Made by a program: the position numbers and the translations under genes
Assembly: GCA_950295325.1 (NCBI GenBank)
Contig: OX485808.1
Location: forward strand, 30,090,527 to 30,154,526
DNA from: Polytrichum commune
Taxonomy: Eukaryota > Streptophyta > Polytrichopsida > Polytrichales > Polytrichaceae
DNA length: 64,000 bases
Reading direction: 5' to 3'
Notes under the pieces: model-generated
Databases searched by the model: none
What the model was told of the DNA's origin: nothing
The model's input: only the letters and a program-made list of their open reading frames with translations
Shown here: piece by piece, positions 34,229 to 44,128 of the stretch
How the letters are laid out: the number at the start of each line of letters is the position of its first letter
Numbering within the stretch: position 1 is the stretch's first letter

Positions 34229-36539
34229 ATGAGGGGGCCTAGGTCAAATGCTGAAGACTATATTACAAGTTTAGATGAGCAAAGCGATCAATTTATTGAT
34301 CATTTTCAAGGATCCGATGTGGCAATTGAACCACTTATTGACGTGGAAGAGGAGGAAAGTGGAGAGGAGTCTGATTATGATCCACGCAGCGGGGATTGTT
34401 TTGCTGATTTTGCGCAGCTACCGGAGTCATCCCCTCAAGTTAACTCCTTGATAAGGGAGAACGCCAATGATGTGAATGGAATCAATGAGGGTGTTATGGC
34501 ATCTCCGGAGATGTTGGTTGCTCGAGGTCGTCCGCTTGGTGGTCTAAGGGCTCGTGTAGTAGGAAATTCAAGCAATATCCAAATCCGTAATATTGATGGA
34601 TTGCCCCCTGGTCCCAATGCAGCTAGGGCTAGAGCGGCTCACACTAGTGCGCTAGGCGGGCATGTTTTTGGTGTTAGCCCAGTTATGAATGGTACAAGTT
34701 CTGAACGTACAGGTGTAAAACTTAGAAAAAAATGGGAACTGGACGGATGAAGATCTAAATGCAGCCATGCTTGCAATTGATGATGGTGCTCCTATTAAAA
34801 CAGTGGCTAGACTTTATGGAATTCCCACAACGTCTTTACGTGACCATGTTTTCGGGAAAACATTAAGTAGAAAACGTGGCAAATCGGGGGTGTTATCATT
34901 TGAGGAGGAGAATGAACTAGTAAACTGGATTTTCAAAATGCAAACACTAGGTCATCCAATTACCTTAAGTCAATGCCGATTGAAGGTGGCTGAAATCACC
35001 CAAGATCGTGACACACCTTTTACCAATGGCATTCCCGGTCCAGGGTGGGTAAAGTGGTTCAAAGCACAGAATCCGACTTTGACACTTAGAGTAGCGCAAG
35101 GATTGGAGCAGTCCAGGGCAAAGGGTTTATGCCCTGAGAATGTTGCATCTTTGTATGATAATTTACAGGATATGTACACAAGACACAAATATCCGGAAAC
35201 TCACATTTGGAACTGTGATGTATCCAGGGCCCAGGCGGGGAGGAATGGCGGGGGACGTGTTTTGGCTAAAAAGGGAATACGGAGTGTACATACTGTCACT
35301 CCCGATGAGAGAGAATGGTTGTCAGTATTGTCATGCATCAATGCTTCCGGTTCTAGTATTCCTAATTTTTATATATTCAAGGGTAGGTCATTTAGGCGGA
35401 ATTTTATAATTAGGTGTGAGGAGGGAGCTTGTATGGCTATGCAAAAAAAAACGTGGATGACGGGAACATTATTCAACGAGTGGATTAACCACTTTTTACA
35501 CCACGTTGGTATAATGTATGGCATTTCTACAGAGAATCGTCATTTACTGATAATGGATGGGCACAACTCCCATGTTACTATAGATGTTGCGCATACGGCC
35601 CGAAAAGTAGGTCTAGACCTTCTTACCATTCCTAGCCACACATCTCATGCTACACAACCTTTGGATGTTAGTATTTTCAAACCGTTCAAAACGGCCTTTA
35701 GAAAATATCGGGATTTTTGGACCATTAGAAACAAGGGTAAGGGTGCTGCAAAGGAGGACCTAGCCCAATGGGTGTCATTGGCCTTGAAAAAGGCCATGAC
35801 TCCAACAAATATTAAAAAAGGATTTAGCGCGACTGGTATTTGGCCTTTAAATCGGACAGCCATGGATGACAAGATGGGGCCCAGCAAAGTGTTTGTAAAT
35901 ACTCCGGATGTGGTTGATGAAGAAGAGGTAGATGATGAGTATGTGGAGGAGGTGCTCGGAGAAAGGGTACGTGAAACTCAAGGAGGTGGAAATCAGTATA
36001 TGGTGGCAGTGAGAGATGATGAGGGAGAGACAATGCATACAATGCACGAGGGGGTAGAGATGGGGGCGCAAATTACCGACGAGGTAAATATGATTTCACA
36101 AGAGTTGGATGGAGTTGACGTGAACGCAGCATTAAGGTTAACTTCGATTTTGGCCCTTCCACAAACAGTGGTGATTCCTCGACGGAATCATGGCACTCCG
36201 CTTATAGATTATTCAAAGTCTATAATTATGACTAGTGATAATTACATTACTGCTTTAGAACAGAAGCAAGAGAGACGTGAGGAGGTAGCAAGAGAAAAAG
36301 ATAAAAGAAAAGCTGACCTTGAGATTAATAAAAGTCGAAAGGCACAAGAAAAAAGACAAAAGGCAGAGGAGAAGAAGGTTAGGGCCGAAGAACGTGCGGA
36401 AGAATATGGAGTAATGTGGCCAGTTAAACGATGCACTGAAGTTGGGGTAAAATTGCATGAGGCAATAAAGGCTTATGCACCTCTTGGTAGGGGGGCCTAC
36501 CGGGCCCCATGTTGTGGTACAATACATCCATTGTTTTAG
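34229..36539 (+). pseudogene. Tigger/pogo-type (DDE_1) transposase gene with one frameshift
   Basis: Frame 2 (ATG 34229 to 34750) encodes an acidic, disordered N-terminus. The protein continues in frame 3 to 36539, the switch falling at a run of seven A at 34726-34732. Frame 3 then gives a psq/CENP-B-type helix-turn-helix (NWTDEDLNAAMLA...ARLYGIPTTSLRDH, about 34737-34860) and a second CENP-B/Tc5-like DNA-binding domain (about 34890-35110). The DDE_1 catalytic region follows, with Asp in IWNCDVSRAQ (about 35210), Asp in LIMDGHNSH (about 35555) and Asp in TQPLDVSIFKPF (about 35662), and then FSATGIWPLNR. The C-terminus is a Lys/Glu-rich coiled coil and a Cys-containing tail. It would cut and paste a TA-targeting element, or it could be a domesticated derivative. 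No terminal inverted repeat of its own was found. Confidence 0.8.
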
Positions 36540-36959
36540 TTGAACCAAAAAATGAGCATGTGGAGGAGGGCTATAAAAAAAAAAAAAACACCCAGTGAAA
36601 AATTATGCCCATTGCAAGAGCCTATTTGGGTGCATTACCCTGGAGCCCCTCGTAGAGAGTGGCTAGCAACAGGATCATCGTTACCACCTATGGCCCAACA
36701 CACTCCAAACAACCATCTCCTTGGTCAAATTACCAACGTGGGCGGTGAAAATTCTATCTCCGATAATCAAGGTATGATTTTCAACCTTTATGTGCACTTT
36801 GTTAAAATTTACGTCTTGCTAAACTACAAAAGAAGGTATGTTAGATTAACTTGTATATTCTTTCATAATTTTATTTTAGACAATTATAATAAAAATGACT
36901 ACACCCTAATTTCGATAATGCCACCCTTGTTAATAGAACACCTTGATATTGTCACCTAA
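36537..36959 (+). other. In-frame continuation after the transposase stop codon
   Basis: Directly after the TAG at 36537-36539 the same frame stays open for another 139 codons, to 36959. The first 75 or so codons look protein-like (PLQEPIWVHYPGAPRREW) and then reach AG|GTATGAT at about 36771, a plausible splice donor. The transposase may originally have extended past this TAG, or spliced on. The final part of the frame overlaps the start of the DNA element at 36902. Confidence 0.35.
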
Positions 36960-37845
36960 AAGTTTGAAACCGATTTCCATAGTGTAAAATTCCCTCGTTA
37001 TTATCCCTATCACCCTTGATAATGTCACTAATTTTTCCAAAATTTGTAGTGTAAGTGTGATAATAACAAGTAATATGGATGAAAAAAGCCGGATGGACAA
37101 CAAATTCTATGGATGACGTCGCCATCTTCACCTACCTTTCGGCAAATCAATATGACATTAGAAGCTTCTTTGTCTCTACACTAAATAGGTAGATTAGTGT
37201 TGGAAGCACTAATAGTCAACGAAAACGCTATTTGTCAATTGTCTTCATAATGTTAGAACACTAAATGTCAACTCTAATACTATTTGTACCAATTAGTAAC
37301 TTTGAATATTTACAAAAGCGCATTTAGTGTTAGATGACATTATTTGTAAATCTTCAAATGAAGAATTGGAGGTATAATATGAGAGCCTCAAAGAAAATGT
37401 AATATGCTAGGAATTTGATATTACAACATTTAAACTGAAGGGAACTCAACTTTGACAATGCAAAATAAAGTGTACTTTATCAACACTAATTGTACTTTCA
37501 ATTGACATTTAGTGTTTTGGGTAACTATTGGCTCTAACACTAATCTTCGTCTATCACTAATATACCTATTTAGTGTAGTGAGAGGTCTTTACCTAATCTC
37601 AATGACACATTATGATGTGCTCTTATTGTTATTCACAATTTTGAAATTAGATTTTACATTAAAAAACATTGAAGTCTTGTATTTGTTATTTTCTTTTTTA
37701 CATTGTAATGTTATTTAGATTTTCCACATATTTTTGTGATAATATCACATTATGCACAAAATGTGACATTCTCCATTATGCCACACCTTGTTTATACCAC
37801 ATTTTTTGGTGAAACGGAAGGTGTGACATTATCAAGGTTAGGGTG
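36902..37845. mobile_element. TA-flanked non-autonomous DNA transposon with CACCCTAA termini
   Basis: Termini CACCCTAATTTCGATAATG and, inverted, CACCCTAACCTTGATAATG are flanked by TA at 36900-36901 and 37846-37847, the target duplication of Tc1/mariner/pogo elements. The motif CTTGATAATGTCAC recurs in both subterminal regions (about 36918, 36943, 37011 and 37815), as expected for transposase binding sites. No ORF of note is present. Its length is 944 bp including the inserted MITE at 37176-37578 and about 541 bp without it. The pogo-type transposase just upstream is a candidate mobiliser, but a link is not shown. Confidence 0.7.
37176..37578. mobile_element. CACTA-like MITE (403 bp) nested in the TA-flanked element
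   Basis: CTACACTAAATAGGTAGATT at the left end is matched by the inverted TACCTATTTAGTGTAG at the right. Several further ACACTAAT/TTTAGTGT motifs lie inside. A similar 404-bp element with CTACACTAA ends lies at 56306-56709. Plant CACTA elements begin CACTA and have subterminal repeats. A clear 3-bp target duplication was not seen here. Confidence 0.6.
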
Positions 37846-37847
37846 TA

Positions 37848-38977
37848 TTAGAAATTAACTATTTAAGACAATCTAACTTAATGGAAGTGTAAATTCATTG
37901 CAAAATTAAATGGGTTGTTGTGATGACCATTTGGAGTAACTTGATTGTGTTTTGTACTAACTTCTTGGTAATTAACCGATGGTGAAAACGCAGGTTGTTA
38001 CCCAAGGACAAGGTTGTTGCCAAGTGGGTAGGCCCACAAAGTCAAAGGGGTTGGTTCATGATACGAAGGAGATTAATATATGTCATGTAGGTATAGTGGT
38101 TAAAGTGTAGGGCCCGCTTGGTAGGCTCACTAGGTTGGTATCTTGGCACGCTCCACTAGGATTGGTTCATTATTAGACAAGGGTTGGTTTAAGGCCTTGC
38201 ATGGTGGGGCTTCATGAGAGCATGAGCTCGGTTCCCGGTGTAAAGTAGGCCTAGTATGTATTTAGTAGAGGTTGAGGTTATATAATAAATGAGGTAGTCC
38301 TCGTGTCTCTCCCTCACTTTACTTGCCCGGCCTAGCTAGTGGAATTAAGAAGCTACTAGTTCTGACTTTGACAATTCATAGAATATTATACTTCCATCAA
38401 AAAAATGTTTTTTTTCTTTGAGGCCAATTTGGGTTGAAATGCTAATATGATGCACTATTTTTTTTCCCCGTGGCATGGCCACATGTGTATGCAATGGCTT
38501 AAAGTGTTGGTTTAAGCACCCTCTACCTTATCTCAGCAGCAGCAGCAGCAAGTTTGTAAATGGAGGTGTGCATGTGGCAGATAAATCCCAGGTTTTATGT
38601 ACTTATTCACCTTCACTTTTGTACCCTCGAGGCTATTGACTACTTTTTTACTGAGGTAGATGAGCCCTTGTGTGAAGGCTCTTCTTAATTATATCATAGA
38701 CCTATATTTAAGTGCGTATGTATCTGGCAAGGGGTTGTGATCGAGAACGCAACTTTATATATATATATATGATACCTGTTACGATGAGATTGGACTATGT
38801 GCTTGAAATATAGACGTCGAGAACATAATCGGGAGGGTCAATATGTGGTTACTTGAAGATAGATATTATCAGCTACGAGGTCTAGACAATCAACTTGTGT
38901 AAGTGAAATACATATGCAAATCTACCACTATGGTGGATTTATAGATTTTCCAATGACACATGGCAATAGCTTCATGA

Positions 38978-39017
<40 letters not shown>

Positions 39018-39109
39018 TTTTGACTTCTTGTAACTATTGTGTCTCAACTTCAATTATAGAACTTGAAAGTATAATCTTCATGATTCACAATTGTCAACCA
39101 GTGTGAAAT
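37848..39109. other. AT-rich spacer with a possible core promoter and microsatellites
   Basis: GGTTATATAATAAATGAGG near 38276-38296, followed by a CT-rich run (TCTCTCCCTCACTTTAC), resembles the promoter block of solo LTR copy 3, but no gene follows. CAG repeats lie near 38537-38551, a TA run at 38757-38770, and a (GT)n(GA)n microsatellite at about 38979-39017. Confidence 0.4.
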
Positions 39110-39650
39110 AATTATTGATTTGATCGAGCGGTCCAATTTGCATGTGGAGTTGAAAGTGCACACAACATGACCACGTGGCTTTCTCAATTGCCACAAATGT
39201 AAGTGTATCCTTTAGGGCCACCTCATCGTGTCTTATTTAGATGTGCCTATTTCGGTTACTTATTTTATCTAGACACTTGTATTTGAGTGATATGTGGCTA
39301 ACTCCAAGAACAAATACCAAAATGACATGTGTTAGACTGGACTACATACTCAAAATATGATAATTATTCTAGGCTCAATAGTCAACATCATTTATTTTAT
39401 TTTATATTATTTGGGGGGGGGGGGTAATGACCAATTTATGAGCACGAGGGTCTTCACTTTGATAATGATTAACATATTCATATGAGCTCCAAAAATTATG
39501 AGGAAAGTGGACACTACATTTGGTTAGGATGTGCTAACCACATGTTTCTTATCCTAGAGAAATAGGCTAGTCAAAAAAAGTAACCATTTAAGATCCATCT
39601 AGCTTAAAGTGCTCTTGTGAACTTTTACACCCCTTACACACACTACCAGA
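39110..39650 (+). repeat. Dispersed noncoding repeat Z, copy c (without MITE)
   Basis: It matches 60480-61150 over CTTGTATTTGAGTGATA, ATTCTAGGCTC, CACTTTGATAATGATTAA, CATATGAGCTCCAAA and CTTATCCTAG. The match continues through GGCTAGTC directly into AAAAAAAGTAACCATTTAA, where the 60.9-kb copy has a MITE, so this copy preserves the empty site. A G-run of about 14 lies near 39411. Confidence 0.65.
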
Positions 39651-40506
39651 GCTTGAGTTAAAACATAACATTATTCATATGAAAAGACTAGATCTCCCTA
39701 ATTCAAAAGCAATGACCTTATCATGATGACCTACGACAACATACATAGATAAACCATGTATTTGTTTAGAGTTTCCATGTTCGTAACATTACTAAGCAGG
39801 TAGACGATGGTTTCTTTCCAAAGAAATAGGTTGCGATTTAAAAGCTCTGATAAATTATGGTTGCTTGTCGAAACTCTATAATACACAATTTGGGTGCTCT
39901 CCACAAATGAAGAATCATGGATTAAAGAAGAATCATGCCCACATGATACATGATCCCACATATCGCAACCAAGAAGCTCAACAATGTTATGTTTCCTCCA
40001 TTATAACAAATCTTGATGAGTAGCTTAGCAAATGTTTCCATCCCATAGCAATCCCATCTCATTCCTAGAGATTTCCTAGCATTGTTTGACCAAAGAATCT
40101 TCCATCATTATTTGGGCCCACATCATCACTCATCGTTGTTAAATGATGCTACTATGGAGCCCAAGATTTGGATTTGCAAATTTCATCCGAAACTCAAAAT
40201 ATGGAGAGCTTGAAATGGCCATTGGGAGATATCGTTGGGAGGAAGGGAAGTGAAAGAAAGAATGACAAGTGTAAGAATGTTTGAAAGTCTGTAGATTTGG
40301 GGTCCACAAAAAGGATGGCTCAAACTCTTGACATTCTTAAGTGACATTCATGAATACGCATATAATTTTGACCACAAGCTTGTCAAGAATCAATGAGAGT
40401 TTTTCCATAGTCATTATACCTAGCACCGTCTAAGTGGCATTGCAAGCCATGTTGAATGTCAAGTGTGAAGTGGACTTGAGTGAACAAGTAAGATTGATAT
40501 ATCCAA
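39651..40506. other. AT-rich spacer upstream of LINE E
   Basis: No coding, RNA or repeat feature was recognised up to the target duplication at 40507. Confidence 0.35.
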
Positions 40507-40520
40507 TCAATATCAATTGG
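40507..40520 (+). repeat. Left target-site duplication of LINE E
   Basis: TCAATATCAATTGG, repeated exactly at 54257-54270 immediately after the TTA tail of the element. Confidence 0.85.
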
Positions 40521-42171
40521 GTGATAAACACGCTTGGACGGATGAGGAGCTGCTAAGGGCTCCGTATTTTCTGGTATGGTGTGAGATTGTGAAGTAAGCC
40601 GCTGGAGACTAGTGCGTGTGCTGCCAGGAGCTGGCCTCGTAGTGACCCCGCATACACTAGACAACAGATGGTCAGGGTGTTTGAAGAGGTGATTGGATGT
40701 GTTGAGGGGTACCTGTGAATGCTCAAAGTCCCAGATCTAGAGACTCAAGCGTGTAAATGATAGTTAGATCTCAAGGGGAAGAGTACTCTGAAAGAGCTGG
40801 GGCTCCGATTGGTTGTGATTGAGATTAAAACTTCATTTTTGCTTGTAGTTATCTAGATCTGAGATTTCTATGCAAACACGGCGGGAGAGGTAGCAAACAC
40901 CCAGGACTCAGGCACATTGATACTTCCGATCGTCACATTGTACCAGAATTACAGTTTCAGCAATAGCCAGAGAGTCGCACAGAAGGAGCCGAAGGCTCCT
41001 TTTCTCTTTCATTTATATCATTAATACATTTATCTTGCTTTTCAAACATAGCATAGATGCATGTCCCCTAGATCTAGAACTAAACCCTTGTTACAAGCCC
41101 GATCCACTGGTGGGAGAACCATCGACCCAAGATAGTGGAGCGCAAGAAGGGATCGTTGCAGAAGGCGGAAGAGGTTGCAGAAAGGGTATCGTAGAAGAAA
41201 TCCAAGGAGATTACAAAAAAGACGACGCCCCACATCGAGACGTACACAGAAGAGGAATAACCCACAGCAAAATAGGCAGATCTCGCACACACTGCAATCA
41301 GAGAGTAGAGCAGCATTAGAAAACCTGCGATTACACCGAATTTGGCACCGAGCTCACTGGACAACAAACCCATCACCGAGACAACGAGTGGAGCTGGAGA
41401 AGAAGTGGAGTAATCCCTAGCAATACAGGCAGATCTCATACACATTGTATTCGGGAAGGTGAGCAACACCAAATCACCTGTGAGTGCACCGCACCAGAGC
41501 AAAGAGCGCGGTACCTGAGCACCCACAGCCCCGACCCTGCAGATCAGACAACCTGCGATTACACCGAATCTGGCACCGAGCTCACTGGGCAACAAACCCA
41601 TCACTGAAACAGAGGCTACATTCTACATCGAGACAACGAGTGGAGCTGGAGAAGAGGTGGAGTAATCTCTAGCAATACAGGCAGATCTCATACACATTGT
41701 ATTCGGGAAGATCAGACAACCTGCGATTACACCGAATCGAGCACCGAGCTCACTGGGCAACAAACCCATCACCGAAACAGAGGCTACATTCTACACCGAG
41801 ACAACGAGTGGAGCTGGAGAAGAGGCGGAGTAATCCCTAGCAGTACAGGCAGATCTCATACACATATTCGGGAAGATCAGACAACCTGCGATTACACCGA
41901 ATTTGGCACCGAGCTCACTGGGCAACAAACCCATCACCGAAACAGAGGCTACATTCTACACCGAGACAACGAGTGGAGCTGGAGAAGAGGCGGAGTAATC
42001 CCTAGCAGTACATGCAGATCTCATACACATTGTACTCGGGGAAGTGAGCAACACCGAAACACCTGTGAGTGCACCGAACCAGAGAAAGGAGAGCGGTACC
42101 AGAGCACACACAGCCCCAACCTTGCAGATCCCACAAGCAGAAGCAGACCCCGAAGCCCAAACTTAACTGAG
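40521..42171 (+). other. LINE E 5' UTR/promoter region
   Basis: About 1.65 kb of more GC-balanced sequence before ORF1. It includes a GGAGCC-gaa-GGCTCC hairpin at about 40987-41001 followed by TTTTCTCTTT, and then the tandem monomers at 41322-42040. No long ORF. A promoter is expected here because full-length LINEs must carry one internally, but no motif proves it. Confidence 0.55.
41322..42040 (+). repeat. 5' UTR tandem monomers, about 165-bp unit, four copies
   Basis: The block AACCTGCGATTACACCGAAT recurs at 41322, 41550, 41718 and 41883. Each copy is followed by CACCGAGCTCACTGG, GAGACAACGAGTGGAGCTGG and CAGATCTCATACACAT. Spacings are 228, 168 and 165 bp; the first is longer because it carries an extra block (about 41460-41540) that recurs after the last unit at 42041-42130. 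Tandem 5' monomers are known promoter units in other LINEs. Confidence 0.88.
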
Positions 42172-43978
42172 ATGGCCGCGTCAAGAGCCCCTCCCCGAGA
42201 CAACAACAACATGGAGGGAAGGGACCTGATTCCGAAAACCCTAGCAAAGGTTTTTGGTGACGAGGAAGACATAATGGAGATTGACTCGCCTACTCAGAGC
42301 CTAAAGAAACTCCTTGCAGAGAAGGCCAAAACAAATGCCCGAGCTGCAGCCAATGGGAAGAGAGCTAGAGACCGGGCCGGGACATCCTCACCCTCGAATT
42401 CCCACAAGGTGATTTCTCCCCGTAATGTAGTTCATGCCACAGAGCCCACATCAGACCCAAAACTCAAATTATGGTTAGGATTTGAAGTCATGGAAAAACT
42501 TGCAATTGAGCAAGGAATTGATGAGTTATTTAATGATGAAACCATTGCTGATAGAACCACAAGAGGCATCCCCTGTAAGGAAGCCGAGGAATTAGAGAGT
42601 GTAAGCATTTCATACCCAAGAGTGCCACAAACTTTGTACCCAAGTGAGAGAAGTGATGGATTACCGGGTCAACATCTTAACCTCACTCAACTCCCATCAG
42701 AGATAGAAACTGACCCCATCTCTTGCATGTCCTTAGACTTTTAAATTGCCATTCATTTTCAACTCCCCAACAACCCCCTATTTCATAACCATGTCAAAGA
42801 GCTTGTTAAAGAGAGGCTAAATGACATGCACATTCCACTAGGTACTAACCTCATCGAACCTATCTCGGTTCTATGCATGAGTATCAAGAGAGGAGGGGTT
42901 AAGGGCGTTTGGGCTGGGATAGTAAAACTCCACCTCCTTCACCCCCAAACCGATGGAGTAGCCTTACTCACGGGTCTTAGACCCTTCATTCTCCACCTTG
43001 AGCCCCACTCAAATGTTGGAAGCCTAGGCAAGGTATGTAAATCATATCACTCCATTGCTAGGAATAACAACCTCTCCATCAAAATTTCAAATGACACTCT
43101 AGTAGGATTGACATCTCATGCTCTCTTTCTTGATATCCTTGAAAATAGCTTTAGAAGAGGTCATAACTTTGAAATTGTAGAAGTACAAAAGACCACTGCT
43201 AACAACCATGCCTACATTGTTGCTCCTACCCCCCCTACAAGCTAAGAAAATACAAACCCTCCAAATATCCACACACCACCAAATTCTTGATGGGCAAGTA
43301 ACAAAGGGCCCCTCTCTTACTATGGAGCAAAAGGCAAGGAAAGAGGCTCTTACCCTAACTTTCTACAACCTCCCCATTTTGATGAATATTGAAGACACCT
43401 CCCTTGAAATTTGCAAGGTACTAGGAACCAAAAATGTGGTATCCATTTGGTTCCACAAGCAAGATGGCTTGAGACACAATGGGAGTGCCAATGTGGAATG
43501 CCTCAACCCCTTTGTGTATAGGGAGTTTGTGGGTAAAGAAGCAAAAATTGGGGCCTACCATGTGGAAATTACCCCACACCGCCGTAGCCTAGATGGTAAT
43601 GACAAACCCCCCAAAGAGCCACTAATCAAATTTGGTTTTGAAGATACTAATACGTGTTTGGTAAACACAATTGAAGCCATCCAAAACCAAACACAAGGAG
43701 AAGAAAGTACAACAAAGGGGGATGTTCTTACCGTCATGAAAGAGGCCATTGAGGAAGGTAACAAAAAACTCAAACTTGAACTCCACAAGGATATGAAGGA
43801 GTTAAAAGATGACATAGTAAGAGAAGCACACATCTATGTGGATGAAATAAACAATAAACTCAAAAAACAGATGATGGACATCCAAAGCACCTTGACTTTG
43901 GCACTTACGGGAATGCAACAAATTACGGGTGTGGTTAAACCAAACCTTATGCTAAAGGACCAACCAAATGTGGATTGA
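42172..43978 (+). pseudogene. LINE E ORF1: RNA-binding, coiled-coil protein (one stop, one frameshift)
   Basis: ATG 42172 opens frame 1. A TAA at 42742-42744 interrupts it, and the same frame is open again to 43245. The protein continues in frame 2 to 43978, the switch lying at a C7 run at about 43230. The N-terminal third is charged and disordered. Then come two segments with RRM-like alternation of strands and helices: about 42826-43200, and about 43340-43590 with LTLTFYNLP, GSANVECLN and YHVEITPHRR. The C-terminus has a Lys/Glu-rich coiled coil about 43730-43930. RRM plus coiled coil is the pattern of ORF1 nucleic-acid chaperones of L1-type elements. No CCHC knuckle was seen. The family assignment is inference. 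Confidence 0.6.
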
Positions 43979-44128
43979 CCACAAACCGCCAAGAAATAAA
44001 AAAAGTATTTATCACAATACTACCATATACATATATACATATATAGACATATACATGAAACATATACTGGAATAACTACAAAATACCATAACAACAAAGA
44101 AGGTATTCCACAACACCCAAAAACCCAT

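Noticed and set aside
36902-37845. Right-hand end of the transposase element itself
   Set aside because: CACCCTAA at 36902 is a left-type terminus paired with the end at 37845; no matching left terminus was found upstream of the transposase, so the two are annotated separately.
40383-40664. Minus-strand frame of 93 codons across the LINE E boundary
   Set aside because: It crosses the 14-bp target duplication and thus the insertion junction, so it cannot be an ancestral gene; no domain.
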